Source: Mugil cephalus (lineage: Eukaryota; Chordata; Actinopteri; Mugiliformes; Mugilidae). Taken from it: a stretch of 64,000 nt of DNA. How positions within the stretch are numbered: position 1 is the stretch's first letter; every line of letters starts with the position of its first letter. This document shows positions 11,901 through 25,500 of this stretch, piece after piece. The DNA is taken from assembly GCF_022458985.1 (NCBI RefSeq), contig NC_061778.1:4233501-4297500 (forward strand), written 5' to 3'. The notes below the pieces were generated by a model. The model was not told where the DNA came from and ran no database searches. It worked only from the letters and a program-made list of their open reading frames with translations. Both the position numbers and the translations under genes were made by a program.

Positions 11901-14900
11901 TTAAATTCTGTTAGCAGGTTAAAAAAAAACCAGTTCATATTTCAACTTTCATTTCTGTAATATTAGAGTCTATACGACCCCTTTACTGTGACTCCCCTCT
12001 CTTAGATCCAGAGGCCGGGGCCGAGGACGAGGCAGAAAGCGATTTGGAACAGGAAGACGGCCTGGACGGCCACCTAAATTTATACGTTTGGATCCACAGG
12101 TGGACACCAGTGCGGACAAGACGACAGTAAGGATTCATGTGTGCTGTGTTTATTAATCAAATTGTTGATTTGATTAAAGCGTGGCTTAGCTGGAGGCAAA
12201 ATATCTCAAACATTATACCTTGTAAACGGAGGTTAGCATATTTTAACGGACTGTTTCGGCAAGAACAGACGAGGAAAACGTATATTTTAGAGAATATACA
12301 AACACACTCGCTCTCTGAGACTGTGAGTGTTACTTTAAAAAGTTGATTCCCCTACACTCTCACTCACTGGATGATGGACGATTTGACCAAAGGAGGACAC
12401 AGAGGGGACGAAGTCTGGTCTGTCTTTATCAAGTGATGAAGCCTCTCCAACAAAGATGTTACAAGACGTAAGAGGAACCACTGTGGAGGGTAACGTAGTA
12501 AATACAACTTCTGCTTGGACACCCCTGAAACACACAACTAACATTGTGTTAGCTCGCAGTTAGCGTTAGCATCAACCTGTATCAAGAATCACGTTTAGTC
12601 AAAGTCGTCTACAACTGGCAGTGGCTGGTGCGATGAAACTAGTTAAGTTTAGTTTTTGCTTTTTCGGTTTTGGCCCCCAGAAATAATTTTTTCCGGTGTT
12701 GGCCTCAAGCTTCCCTCTGTTTTGCCTCCAGCTAACGTTGTGACATCACAGTGATGTAGGCCAAGAGGACCAAATGGTTAACGAAAAAAAATAATTTATT
12801 TATAATCAAACAATATATTATTTAAGTACCAGTGACTTAATAAGAAATGCAATTATTAATCTTTTTTTTTTTCAGGAAATGCTGGAACTGACAGAGAAGC
12901 CTCTGGAGGAGCGGGTAGAGGGAGCTCAGAATGGGCTGAAGGTGGTGGAGATGGAGCCGGAGGTGGAGGCTGGGACCGAGACACAGGGTCAGCTCATACC
13001 TTCTGACGGGGGTCCGGTCCCAGAGTCCGTAACGGCGCCGTCCAACGAAGACCTGCAAGTTCCTCTGAAGGACGACCCGACACAGAGCAGCCAGTCAGAC
13101 GCTCATCTCACCACGCAGGACATGCGTCGTGCCAAGAGAATCAGGGTAAAACTGGAAACTCTTTGTTTTCTGAGTTTTTGATCTAGATTAATTTGTGTCA
13201 TAGTGGCCGTGCATTGCTTTACAACAGTGTGTCTCTTTCCCTCAATGCGTGCTTCCCTCCCAGATGGATGTGCAGGTAGGTGTGACCTGAAGGGTTGACA
13301 GAAAGATTCCTTTTTGTCATTTTTCATGGTGCCAATGTTCACATGACATTTGAGGATACGGCCCCTTCCTGCACACTCCATTGCATCCGTCAGCCGCTTC
13401 CTGACCCCGTCTCAGCTCATTCATGCTTGAAAGCATCGTTTAGGTTTTCTATAAGACGTGTTTTTCTTTCCTTCTCGTCTGTCGCAGAACGCAGCCCTGC
13501 AGCATCTCTTCATCAGGAAGAGTTTTCGTCCTTTTAAATGCACCCACTGTGGCAAGGCCTTCAGGGACAAAGACAAGCTGGATCAACACCTGCGCGTCCA
13601 CGGCCGGGACGCCTACGCCTTCTCCTGCCACATCTGCAGCAAGAGCTTCACGAGCGACTCGTCCCTGGAGGATCATCTGCTGGTGCACACAGAGAACCGC
13701 TCCTACTCTTGCCTCTTATGCCCAGAAACCTTTGAAAGGCTGGACCTGCTCAAAGACCACGTGGGGGTGCACGCCGTGAACGGCTGCTTCACGTGTCCGT
13801 CCTGCAAGAAGACATTTACTGACTTCATCCAGGTTAGTGACGACTCGGCAATAACTCGGGAAGTTTAAGGCGGATATATATTCTTAGTTCCTGACTGCAA
13901 CGTGTTCTCTTCCTCAGGTAAAGAAGCACATCCGCTGCTTCCACTCAGAGAAAATCTTCCAGTGCCCAGACTGTGAAAAGGCCTTCTGCCGCCCAGACAA
14001 GCTGCGTTTGCACATGTTGCGCCACTCTGACCGCAAGGATTTCCTCTGCTCGACATGTGGCAAACAATTCAAGGTGAGATAAGCCTGAGCAGTATTGAGG
14101 GATAACAGGTGCAGTGTTACTTTATTTAAACAATGAATGAAGGACATGAGAAGCAGGAAGAAGACATCTTCTCCTTTATCAGTGCATTTACATGCACAGC
14201 TTAATCGAGCTGTGCTCAAAATTCGACTTTCTGAATGTGGTCTTTGTCCCAGTTTACGTGCAACAGGTAGCTGATGTCCTCCTCCTCCTCCACACTAGGT
14301 GGCGATATATGTCTTCTCAGCAGGTTAATAAGGCCGCCTTTCTGGTTGACCTGTTACCTCAAATAATAAACAACAGGAGTCATTCATGCTGCAGACCGGC
14401 TCTGTTTACCTTCTTGTTCTGCGACCAGCTTTCTTAAATGTTTTTGTTCTGGGGTGATACACCTGCGCAGAGGTTGTGGAGAATGTGAACATGCACAACA
14501 ACACGGGTTGTTTAATGCTTTGTACATAATATGTGCTGAAAGTAGTTTTTTAATGTTTTTGATTTTAAGAATAGTGAATTTATGTGATTCATTTACTCTT
14601 TCAATATCAACTCCTTTAACTTTCAACCTGTTAAACTTTCCAAATAATATGAATTTTGGTTTTACTTAAATTTATTTTAATTTGCACATTTCCGTGACGA
14701 TTATCTCCATCATCATCATCCGTGTTTATTTTCCTGCGACATGAAGAGGAAAGATAAGCTGCGGGAGCACATGCAGCGCATGCACAATCCAGACAGAGAG
14801 GCCAAGAAGGCCGACCGCATCCACCGCTCCAAGACCCTCAAGCTGAAGGTTCCCACCACCGACTTCGAGAGCTTCGCGTTCAAATGCAGAGTGTGCATGA

Positions 14901-17900
14901 TGGGATTCAGACGCAGGGGGATGCTGGTGAGATGCGACTCACAGACTCGATTCTGTTTTTTCTGTTTTTATTTTGAAAGTCAGTGCACTTAGATTTATTA
15001 TTATTATTATTATTTTTTCGGGTTCCAGGTTAATCATTTGTCCAAGCGTCATCCGGACATGCGCATTGATGAGGTGCCTGAACTAACGCTGCCAATTATC
15101 AAGCCCAACAGGGATTACTTCTGCCAGTATTGTGAAAAGGTTTGTCTTTTTTTTCCAATTCTGTCATTTTCAGACGAGGTAGTTTATGTCCCAGACTTTA
15201 TTTGGGAAAGAAAGGAACAATGCAAATGAATGAACAGTACCGTGTACATGTAAATGGGCCAGATTATAGTCGGAAGGCTAAAAAAGAACGACATATCACA
15301 TGTGTGTAAAGCTTTTTATCCATAATTTTCAATGCTTTTTTGTAGAGTTGCTCAACTGCTTTTACTACTGACTAGACCAGCTAGTAAACCAGTGGCTCAA
15401 ATGTGTAAAAACATCAGAGTGGTGCTCTCAGATAAGGACCACCGTATTTATTTAAAGTTGTAAAGATGGAATTTTAATGAGTGCGTCTAATGAACTGGTC
15501 TCTCTGCAGGTGTATAAGAGTGCCAGTAAGAGGAAAGCTCACATACTGAAGAACCATCCTGGGGAAGAATTGCCTCCCAGCATTCGTAAGTTGCGTCCAG
15601 CCGCCCCCGGCGAGCCCGACCCGATGCTGAGCACACACACCCAGCTGACTGGCACCATCGCCACTGCGCCGGTCTGCTGCCCTCACTGCGCCAAACAATA
15701 TAGCAGCAAGGTTGGTGTGAAGCTTCGTTAAATACATTTTTTATTTATTTTTTTTTGCAGTAATTTGCAATAAATTCAACATCTGTGTTTTTGCTTCTCA
15801 GACTAAGATGGTGCAGCACATCAGAAAGAAGCATCCAGAGTACGCCCAGACCATCCAGGCTCCTCTGACCACAGCTGTCATCAGTAGCGCTCCTGCCGTC
15901 ATCAGTGCAGACGGCACCACGGCTGAAGCTGTAGTTGTAAGAAAAAATAATTAATTAACGTCTAAAAAAAAAAAAAAACGCACTTAATAATTATCTGTAT
16001 TGTGAATATTACTGAACACAAACAAGAATCACTAAAGTGGCATCAGTATGTTACAGAAAAGCTGGAAACAAACATGTGCCGCATTTAAAGTTAAGTTCAA
16101 CTAACATCCACCAAATATGAATTAATTGGATATTCTTTTATTTTCTCTGCAGACCACAGATCTGCTGACCCAGGCCATGACGGAGCTTTCCCAAACAATG
16201 ACCACAGACTACAGAACGCAGGGAGACTACCAGAGGATCCAGTACATCCCCGTCACTCAGGCAGGAGGCAGCCTGTCCCAGCCACAACACATCCAACTCC
16301 AGGTGGTCCAAGTAGCTCCGGTAAGATGGAATAAAATGATGTATATTTTTCCAATTTTATACATTGTATGTAAGCAGATTGAGTTTTTCACAGAGTGTAT
16401 AGGGTAAAAAAGACCAACTACGTTTCCTTGTTATGTTCTCTCTGTTTCACAGGCCTCATCCCCTCATTCCCAGCACCCGACAGTAGACGTGAGCCAGCTG
16501 CATGACCCTCATGGATACAGTCAGCACTCCATCCAGGTACAACACATTCAGGTCACTGAGCCCTCGGGCACCGGACAAGGTGCCATCCAGGTAAACCCAC
16601 ATTACATAGACGAGTAGTTTATGACACATAACAGGTCATTTTGAAAGGAAGGTCAGTGAGTTTACATGCACAGCTTAATTGAGCTATGCTCGAAATTAGA
16701 CTTTCTGAATGTGGTCAGTAACTGACATGTCCTCCTCCTCCACACTAGGTGGCGATATGTGTCTTGTCAGTGGGTTAATACGGCCCCCTTTCCGGTTGAC
16801 CCAATACCTCATATAATAAACAACTGGCATTTCAAACAACAACTAGATGGATAATAGTTCAGCTTTTTAAGTGCACGCTACTTATGGTGCAGATAAGATG
16901 GAATTTTAAAGCTTTGTTTACCTTCTTCTTCTTCTTTCTTGGATGTTTTTGTTCCGGGGTCATACGGCAGCACAGCGGTTGTGGAGCATGTACACGCTCG
17001 TTGTCCGGTTAAAGTCCAATTAAGGCGTATACATGCCAGAGAAAATCTATTTCCAATCTCATTATCTAGGGGTGTTAAACGGATGAAGTCGGAGTAACGT
17101 GTTCATACGCACTTACGATGTCCAGTTAAAGTCAGATTAAGGCAACAATTTGTTTTTTTTTCACGTGCATGTAAATGTACTGAGTGTGATGTTTCTGCTT
17201 GTTCATGAGACCATTCATTCGCCAAACGATCACCATCTCCTCTCCCCTCTTTCAGGTTTCTGGTCAGCCTCTAAGCCCCACCTCCCAGCAGACCAGTCAG
17301 GAGCTGAGTCCTGCCCAGCTCACCCCGGTCACTTTAGCTCAGAGCCACACTCTCCAGACTAGCAGCAGCCAGCAGCAGGGGACTGTGCAGCACGCGTACA
17401 TACCTGGAAACTGGAACTACCGAGGCTACTGTGAGTCCTGCACCACTCCCATGTCCAGCACAATGTCAACACTGTACGACCGTCAGTCGTGTTGATCTGT
17501 GAACCTCTGACTGTTGCAGCATCTGAGATCCAGATGATGGCTCTACCTCATGCACAGTATGTGATAGCTGAGGCTAGCACCCCTGTATCTGGAGTCAATA
17601 GCAACCAGGTGAAAGCGGTGAGTGTTCATACAGTTAATCCATCAATATTTGAAGGCATCCTCTGAAAAACATTCTGAAACATACTGTATTTTATGAATGA
17701 ATTGTTTAATGCTAATTCTGTAGAATTTATTTTACTAGATAATGTTTAATTTACTTTAATCAAATCTTTTTTTATGAACTGTTTAAGTAATTTGAATACA
17801 GAACGCAAACAACCATGCAAAGTAAAATAGCAACAAAACTGAACACATTTTTACGTTGAAAAGGAGTGGGAAGAAGCCAAAGCTTATTAAATCCAACCCC

Positions 17901-18892
17901 TTCTCCCTATGTTAATTCAATATATACTATAATAAATATGACATATAATAATGTATAATATATACATTTAACACACACAGGTATGTGTAATATATACATT
18001 ATATTACATAACAATTTAGAATGGAATGCCCTTTATGGTGAAAGATTGTAGAGCTTCACCTTTCGATGCAAAAAACACAACTATATACAAAATAGTGCAA
18101 AGGAATTATTATTTACAAAGATTTACGAACTAAAGTTAAAATACTAATACTAAAAAAATATTAAAAATATATATTGTTTTTTGTAGCAGCAGTGATAAAT
18201 GTGTTGCACAAGATTTGTCGAATAGACAGGATGGACATAACAGCAGAAAAAATAAATAATAAAATAAATAATAATTATAATGAAACATAAAGAGAGAATT
18301 ATATGAACATGCATGTGATTAACTGGATTAAATTCTACCCTGCAATCTCTGAAGGTTTTTAACAGGATCACATGGATATGCTGCAAAAACTAAAATGATG
18401 ATATTGTCATGCTGCAGTAAATACACTGAAAATCCCTAAACAAACATTTTATGTCATTTAATCACCTGATGCTGAGTGTAGTTCAGTTTCTCTGCCTTGT
18501 TATTTTAGTCATTTGTGTCCCAGGAAGTTCTTAGTGAAAGCCAGTGTGATGCTGTTTATGTCATTTAATTGCTTATGCACATGCATTTGCTGGTTGTCGC
18601 TTTTTAACGTTAAGCAAAACTTTTATAAAACTGTCAGTATTGGTGCCAGATGGGAGTTCTAATTCATTGTGGAACTAAAACAAAAATGTTTCGTCTCCCG
18701 TAGACACACTACGTTATCTCCGAGGGTCAGGGTGAGCTGGAGTCGAAACAGGCCGCTCCTCAGAGTACGACCCAACCCCACACTGAACACCTGGAGCAGC
18801 AGCCGACCAATCAGCAAGCCACCACGCAGTACATCATCACCACGACCACCAACGGGAGCGGCAACAGCGAAGTTCACATCACGAAGCCGTGA
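8954..18892 (+). CDS. prdm10: PR domain zinc finger protein 10
   Basis: Nuclear PR/SET-type zinc-finger transcription regulator. Exons: 8954-9025, 9169-9330, 9865-9924, 10018-10122, 10255-10429, 10528-10769, 10963-11163, 11376-11448, 11800-11917, 12006-12126, 12876-13145, (13264-13275 optional), 13488-13832, 13918-14073, 14747-14926, 15029-15139, 15510-15710, 15802-15936, 16153-16320, 16453-16590, 17256-17430, 17520-17617, 18704-18892. All joins keep frame and give about 1164 aa, close to human PRDM10. Order: an acidic region ([10 protein letters not shown]), a PR domain (about residues 200-345), one C2H2 finger (about 370), an AT-hook-like RPGRPPK stretch, nine more C2H2 fingers (about 545-900) and a Gln/Thr/Ser-rich tail ending EVHITKP. 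The start METKQEP lies in the exon beginning 8871. Identity is firm; single exon edges are by eye. Confidence 0.95.
9600..9755 (+). mobile_element. hAT-like element terminal relic in prdm10 intron
   Basis: The stretch contains CTTAAAAAGTCTTAAAT twice and runs to AACTGCAGAAACCCT. It matches the end of the copy near 31540-31623 in cfap44 intron 2 (CTTAAAAAGTCTT, then CACTTGTTCA, CTACAGACACCCTG). The outer end reads CAGGGT on the reverse strand, as hAT elements do. It is degenerate and without coding capacity. Confidence 0.5.
13264..13275 (+). other. prdm10: Candidate 12-nt microexon of prdm10 (MDVQ)
   Basis: Between the exons ending 13145 and starting 13488 lies CCCAG|ATGGATGTGCAG|GTAGGT. It has a pyrimidine-rich acceptor and a near-consensus donor 12 bases apart, and it would insert four residues in frame between the RIR and NAALQ codons, just before the zinc-finger cluster. 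The sequence does not show whether it is used; skipping also keeps frame. Confidence 0.45.
14180..14515 (+). mobile_element. TIR-MITE family A, copy 1 (3'-truncated)
   Basis: Starts CAGTGCATTTACATGCACAG and shares with copy 2 the blocks GACTTTCTGAATGTGGTC, CACACTAGGTGGCGATAT and the TTTTTGTTC...GGGGT stretch. It stops matching near 14515, so the far terminal repeat is missing. It lies in a prdm10 intron in the same orientation as copy 2 and has no open reading frame. Confidence 0.75.
16653..17183 (+). mobile_element. TIR-MITE family A, copy 2 (full length, about 530 bp)
   Basis: Begins TCAGTGAGTTTACATGCAC and ends GTGCATGTAAATGTACTGA, so the ends are imperfect inverted repeats of about 19 bp. 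Internal landmarks are GACTTTCTGAATGTGGTCAG, CACACTAGGTGGCGATATG, an AAC/TTC-rich centre, and two copies of GTTAAAGTC..ATTAAGGC near the 3' end. No coding capacity. No clear target-site duplication was seen, so the superfamily is unassigned. Confidence 0.8.
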
Positions 18893-19124
18893 ACTCGACG
18901 GTGGCGATGAAGACGTTTCAGATCCGGTGCAGACCCACAGACTGATCCCGCATGTCGTCCTCAGCAGCTTTTCGTGCACACGAGTGAAAACATACGCATC
19001 TGGATGTAGATTTGTGTACATACAGAGATAAAAAAAAAAAAATGGACCAGCACAGTTTTATGTGTTTGTTAAGTGTTACTATGTTGGGAAAGCAGTTGTG
19101 CTGCAAGCTGCATAGAACTCTGTG

Positions 19125-19190
19125 ACAAAAATAAAATTAGCTGACAGAGAAAATGTGACACCTGGTTTTGAAGAGAATAAAATAAATACC
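19125..19190 (+). terminator. prdm10: prdm10 poly(A) signals
   Basis: AATAAA occurs at 19130-19135, 19176-19181 and 19181-19186, about 240-290 bases after the prdm10 stop codon at 18892. The 3' UTR therefore probably ends near 19150-19210. A SINE begins about 200 bases further on. Confidence 0.6.
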
Positions 19191-19404
19191 CGGAGGAGTT
19201 GTTTTAAAAACATGCGTATATATACATATACATATATATATAATGACAGTTTTATGTATTTCTATTGTTCCAGACATTCCTTACATTATATAAAATGTCA
19301 GAAACAGGTTTTGTTCCCACACGACTTCTCCTGCACCATCTGTTTTATGTGAGAACACTGCTGCTTATATCTGATGAGGTTTTTTTTTTCCCTCAACTTA
19401 CTAT

Positions 19405-19590
19405 GACGGTGTTAAGCTTGGTGTGTAGAGCGCCCGCCCCATGTGTTGAGGGTGTAGTCCTTGCTGCAGGCGCCCCCCGGTTCAAATCCCGCACCAGGTG
19501 GCCTTTCCTGCATGTCCTTCCCACCCTGTCTCCTTTCATTTCTACACTTTGCTGTCCATTAAAGGCTTAAAAAGCCCCAAAAATATATTT
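19405..19590 (+). mobile_element. tRNA-derived SINE
   Basis: A tRNA-like head with an A-box-like stretch (GGTGTGTAGAGCGCC) and an exact B-box-type GGTTCAAATCC at 19479-19489. It is followed by the CTTTCCTGCATGTC body and the ATTAAAGGCTTAAAAAGCCCC tail, then an A-rich end. This head-body-tail arrangement is familiar from SINEs widespread in percomorph fishes. The copy is degenerate and cannot be a functional tRNA: the acceptor stem does not pair. Confidence 0.8.
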
Positions 19591-22500
19591 AAAAGTAATA
19601 ATAGATAATAATCCAAAGCACTCAGTATCACCTTACAAGAAATGGCAATACATAAAATCTCATACAGCTAAAGCAATGTTATTATAAAATACACATGGGT
19701 TAGATGGAAGAACCACTTCAGTGGGTTTGATTGTTATCATTTGGTGAGAAGTTTATATTGAAACAAAATCTGCAAAAAAAAAAAAAAGAAAAAGTATCTT
19801 AATCCTAAACAGTCTAGCAGAGCACAGTCTGAGTTACTGTACTAAAACACAAAGTGACATCCTGTTATGCTAAATCAGGTTATACTACAGTGAGGACCAG
19901 ACATATCACTCCAACTAACTTGGAAATTGCTTCCAGGAAGTGTTTACCTTATAACTGCCACACAACTCACAATCACGTGAATGAACACTTACCTTAATAT
20001 GGGTTCTGGTAGTGAAAGAGATAGCTTGTTTTTCCCTGGTGGTGGTGTAGCTGGCCCCGAATATCCGTCGCTTCAAGATGACGTCACTGCACGTTCGGCC
20101 TGTTTGTCTGGCTCCATTCAGCTCATACTGCGAGATCGGTTCGTGGTTCGACAACACGAGTTTAATTTATTTTTTCACAATATGTTTGAAAGAGATCGCT
20201 CGATAAAGTTTTTATTTATAATTTTTTAATGTTGCACAAAACATAAAAGATACGATGACCGCACATTATTCATAAAAACAAAGTAATAAAATGTCAAAGA
20301 TTGAAGAAGTTTTACCCTTAAAAAGATTATAGACAAATACAGCTTTTATCAATGTATCCAAAGAATAAAAGGACAAAACTAAACAGATAAGTTGCTCCGT
20401 CTCGATAACATCCGCTAACTGCTAACGTCCCTTACGCTTCTTGTCGAACCAGTAATAAGATGCGTCGTCAACGTCCCTACGCCGTGACGTCATGCAGAAG
20501 CGCCGGACACTTGGGGCGGGCACATCTGGTACCGACAGTGGCACGCAGCTAATTGTTTAAAAAATGATTTGCATACAGCAGAACATAATATGCAAATTTT
20601 ACACTGACTAGTCTAAACCGCACATAGTGAGCCACTGAGGGTTGTCATGTTTCAAAGTATTGCTGTGCGTGTGTGTACATGTATGTACCGTATACATGTA
20701 CCGTATACATTTCTCAGCACAGATTTCAACATGACTCTAAGAAAAGGATTACACTGAGTTATTTATTACTTAAATAAGTACGTAGCAAAATAACAGTGCA
20801 AAAAGGTCAATAAAAATACCCCAGCAGGGGCCAGAAGGCACAAGCTCAGATGTGTTTTGTAAAAAACAACAACAACAAAAAAAAACAATCTATGCTTTGA
20901 CATCACTGTATCAGTAAATACAGCGAAACTGGGGAAAATTATCAGATATCAGATCAAATTAAGGACAATATAGATAGATAGATACTGATTATATAATAAA
21001 ACTATTTAACAGTATAAAATTTAAATAATTTCCTTTTTACCACAAAAAAAAATAAAATCAGTGACACAAAGCAGTTGTATCACAGTTATTGACCTAAAGA
21101 ATGGTGAAAATGATGTGTTTACGAAACGGTTTGGTTAAACTGGGCAGTAATCAGGCCTGGTTGTGTTAGTTATCACTGCAGTTTGGTAGTTTGGATGAAG
21201 TAATTTCGAAGACAAACGCCTTTGCTTTGTCAGGACGGGACGTACAGTGATGAACAATTACACATTAAAGTTAAAAATTTACTTTTCATCAAAATAAAAA
21301 GAACGGTACCCACCCTGAACTCATGATGTTGTGGTATTAAAAATTAAATTTCAATTTCATGTCTAAAATGTGCATATTATATCTGTCTGTTTTCTTCCGT
21401 TCTACTGTTATTTTAAAGGTAATTCATCTCCCAAAACAGAGAAAACAATATAAATAAAGTTAAAGATTTCCTAGACTTTTCCGTTATTATTTACATTTTC
21501 GTTGATATCGTGATATCCTTATTGTGAGGATCTGATATTGTAACAGCCCAACTTCACACCATAGTTCTGCTGGTTTGGCATTGGCAGATGGACTAATACA
21601 CAGGACATGATTTCTTTCTCTCATGCTCTCCACTTGTGCACTCTTTGATAAGAAGATAAAGTAAATAAGGTTAGAAACTAGTTTGGACAAACTGAAAAAA
21701 ACTTTTAATTGTTGTAATAGTTTTAACTGTCAAACATCAACTACACCGTCAATTTGAGAGCCGATAAAAAAGCATCGTAATGAATGTCGTATGCACATTT
21801 ACAGTAAAGACGCTACTATTTTGTAATGTATATTTAGTTTGCTGTTTGTTCCTTCTTCTTACTTCCTGATCAAAGACAGACTGCATCCATTAAAAAAATA
21901 AGAAGGAAGACATTTTTTATCATGCTGTGTTCAGGAAGGTGGCCCCACGACATTTAAAACGAGTCTGTCTGAATGCCAAAGTGTTTTATGAGTCTGTAAC
22001 CGCAGGCTGCGCTGGAGTGTTTCTACACAGCACAAGGTGACAATTAACTAACCGAGGGCACTTTACCTCCAACACATAAAGAATCAGAATAAGTAACCAA
22101 CGTGCACATTCTTGAAGCTTAAACATGTACTTACTTGCTATTCGGGGTTTTAAATGTTATCACAGATCACATAATATGGAATTACAAATCTCACCCGTTT
22201 GCAAGTTCAAATATATAAAAAGTCAATTTTTTTTATTAGGATTTTAACATAGTAAAAGAAATAATTTTAGTAAATTCTGAAAGTCTCTGAAAAAAGAAAG
22301 TGACATCTGTGACGGGTGAAATATAATCCACAAACAATATTGGCAGTTATATGCACTTGTGGATCACAGAAAATGTTCTAGTTTGCTCTGCGGATGAACT
22401 TTGGTCCACCACACCCCTCCACACCCCATCTCATCCCAATACCTCCCCATTCCACTGGACCTGTCTCCACACGGGACACCTAATCCCATACACAACTCTT

Positions 22501-25500
22501 TTGGCAGCATATTGATTCATTTTGTATCATCTTTGGGGGCACCGATACTAAAACAGAAGGTCACATTTCCAATTTCCATTTTATGTGTTCTAATATTAAT
22601 CAATTACAGTCAGGTAACGTAATTAGTCATTGACAAAGATAAAGAGTGAATCTAAATATTGTTAGATGAAAACGAGTGGTGTATTTATTATTATTTATTT
22701 AATATTTTAACTTGTAAATAATAATTAAGTTTGTAGATAATACATTTTTTTTGCACTGTTTTGTGTATACTTGTGTTCTTTTGCACTGAAAAGGAGAAGC
22801 TCTGCATATTGACAATAAAGAGCATTCTGTGGAAAGATCTGAAAAGGTCTGTTAGGCCAAAATATAACACTGATTTGGATGCATAACAAGTTGGGAGGTG
22901 AGATTAAAAAATAATACTGGATGATAATTATTGTTTGTTTTTTTACAATTTTGGTCTGGATTAAGTCACAGGCCGCTCTCACAAAAGACGTTATTGTACA
23001 TTCTAAGGGTTACCTGGAAGGATATCTGGTAAGTCATCGCCATGGCTGCGGGTACGTTATGGATAATTATACCTTTCAGTTTTATTTTTACACCAGTGTG
23101 CTTTTATTTTGTAATCCATACAGGTCTGTTGACTATTATTCAACACTTTCAAAGAACTGTCAGCTCTACTTCTCAGGAAAATACAGCCTCAGTTAGCATC
23201 AAGTTACAGTTCATGGTGTTTGCTTTTCTTTGTGCCGTCGTCTTCTCATGTTTGTTCTTCTATGCGCAGGTGTCCCTTCGGTCTACTGTCGTTATATAGG
23301 GGCTAAGCATCTATAAAAGGCATTTCTGTGGATTCTTGATTTTTTTTAAGAGGTAATGTTGCGCTATAGACATGTTTCGTGTTAAAAGATGAATGAAATG
23401 CTCTCAGACCGGCGCAAGTTTAAGTGTTTTATCACGTTTTCTAATGAACAAATAAACGAATACTGTTGGAAAACACTGACTACTTATGATCAATTCCTTC
23501 CCATCTGGTGTCTTTATCAGCTTTTAAAACCAAATGATTTCCTGAAACCCAGGCTCCATATGTATCCAATTTCACCACATTTTGTTGTTTAACATTTGTT
23601 TTTGTTTTTTGTTTTTTTTTTCTGTTTCAGCCTCTCTGGAAAGAGCTTCTCATCTAACTCAGAGATTCACAAAGAGAAAAACTGAAATGTTGTGTCTTAG
23701 AAGTAGGATGCATGTGGGTGAAGTGACAAAACTCAGGCTTCTAAATGTTGAAGCTTTGAACAAAAATTGGTAAAAACTTGAAAGGGACATTTTTTATCTT
23801 CTCTCAGTAATTTTTTGTGGTTGGCTGTTTTTGTTCTAGCGTGGCTGTATGGGTGTTCGGGTTTGTCAGTAGTCCACATCACACTATCTACAGCAGCTGT
23901 TCAAAATGATAATAATAATAGCAATAAAAAATATCACCTTGACACCTTTGTGTTGTCTTTTCATGATCCAAACACATTATCTCATGGGGGGAAAAAAAGA
24001 GTCAGCCTTGGTAGTCAGTCTCCAGTTACTCCTACACAGCCCATCTAGAGCAGCAATAAGAGTAAAACAGACCTGTTCAATTAGTTAGAAATGTGATTAC
24101 TCAGCATTAAGCAGCAGAATATTACACAACCTAATTTCCTAGATGTATGATTCTAGCATTGCATTGCCTATGAAATAAAGGTGAAATCATTCAACAAACA
24201 AACTGACTTCATCCTCTTAATTTCTTAAATTGGTTGAATGTTGAATGTGATACTGTCCCAGACTCAAGTGCAGATTGTGGTGCACGCTGTGAAGCTGGTT
24301 CTTGTATTTTGCTTGATGGATGAGTGCATTATACAAACAGAAACTATTCGGGGGAACTCACTGGTCAAGTAGAACCACTAACGAGAACGACTAAACGCGT
24401 GTGCGATGGTGTGTGTTTACCATAATATATCACCTCCACTGAAGTCTCTTTTCTTATCTTAAGATCTTATCAAGATGTTAAGCGGTGGTATGACAAGTGA
24501 TACCTGCACACATAGTTGTGGTTTCTAGTCTTGCAGAGGAACACAATTAAAGCGAATACATTTATAGTTAAACATACTGCTGAGAATTGCTTTGACATAA
24601 ATGTTAATTCTGTGAGAAGCAGAGTCAGAGTTGTATCCATTGCCTCGTATACAAGGAAATTGTTTTGGTAGGTTGGTATGCTCAACATTTGAAGCAGCTG
24701 AAAAAAGAAGTGATAATAAAGAATGACTGTCATTTGCAGGAGATCATGCTCAAAATAAAAACAGAAGACAAAATGAAAGTAAACAGATGCAAAAATAAGA
24801 ATTAAGTGTAGAATTACCTTGTTTTTATTAAATAAATTGTTAAAGAAATGGCAAAAACAGGACCTAGTGTTAAAGAATGCTACCAAAATCCATTTCGTCG
24901 TTTCAATTTAAGCATTTATGGGTTAGCACTGACATAAAGAATAAGCAAACAAACAAAGAAAAGCTTTATTTATAACCTCTTGGGAACATGATTCTCTGCA
25001 TGACATTCAAGCAAAAAGATAAGACAAAACTAACACATGATAATAATCCTTCTGCTGTACACATAACATTAAACAACAACTGAGCCGTTGTGGATTCACC
25101 TCCCGTCTGTCAATCAATCCATGAAATTTAATAAGCACATGTGAAAACCACAAAAAAATTTGCGGCACTTTTAACAGAATGTGTCGGCATGTAATTACTT
25201 GTGTTCCCGGGAACGGTTTGAGTTCAGAGCTTTAGAAGGAGCAGCAGAATTTGGACTGTGGTTTAAGCTTGAGAACTCTTTGTCTCCCATCTCTGTGCCA
25301 GCAATGGGCGAGGTTCATGTAGGTGACATGTAATGAATGTTAAGTTTCAAGGCGAAAGAAAACTGTGAAAGACACAAATTATAGACAGAAGGAGCGGCGT
25401 TATGCAACGTCCCTCACACATCTATCATCAGTGCGCACGTGGACGGTGAAAATCACAATCCCTCGAGCCGGTCGCCTGACTTTAAAGCTTGCCCCTTCCT

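Noticed and set aside
19413-19490. tRNA gene
   Set aside because: A B-box-type motif is present but the acceptor stem does not pair and a SINE body and tail follow, so it is a SINE head.
20440-20500. 23-codon minus-strand frame beginning MTSRRRDVDD and ending KKRKGR
   Set aside because: It is very short and overlaps the CRE site; it may be chance. Kept only as part of the GC-island finding.
24470-24886. 138-codon minus-strand frame with hydrophobic composition
   Set aside because: AT-rich DNA yields Phe/Leu/Ile-rich frames by chance; no start context, neighbouring exon or motif supports it.
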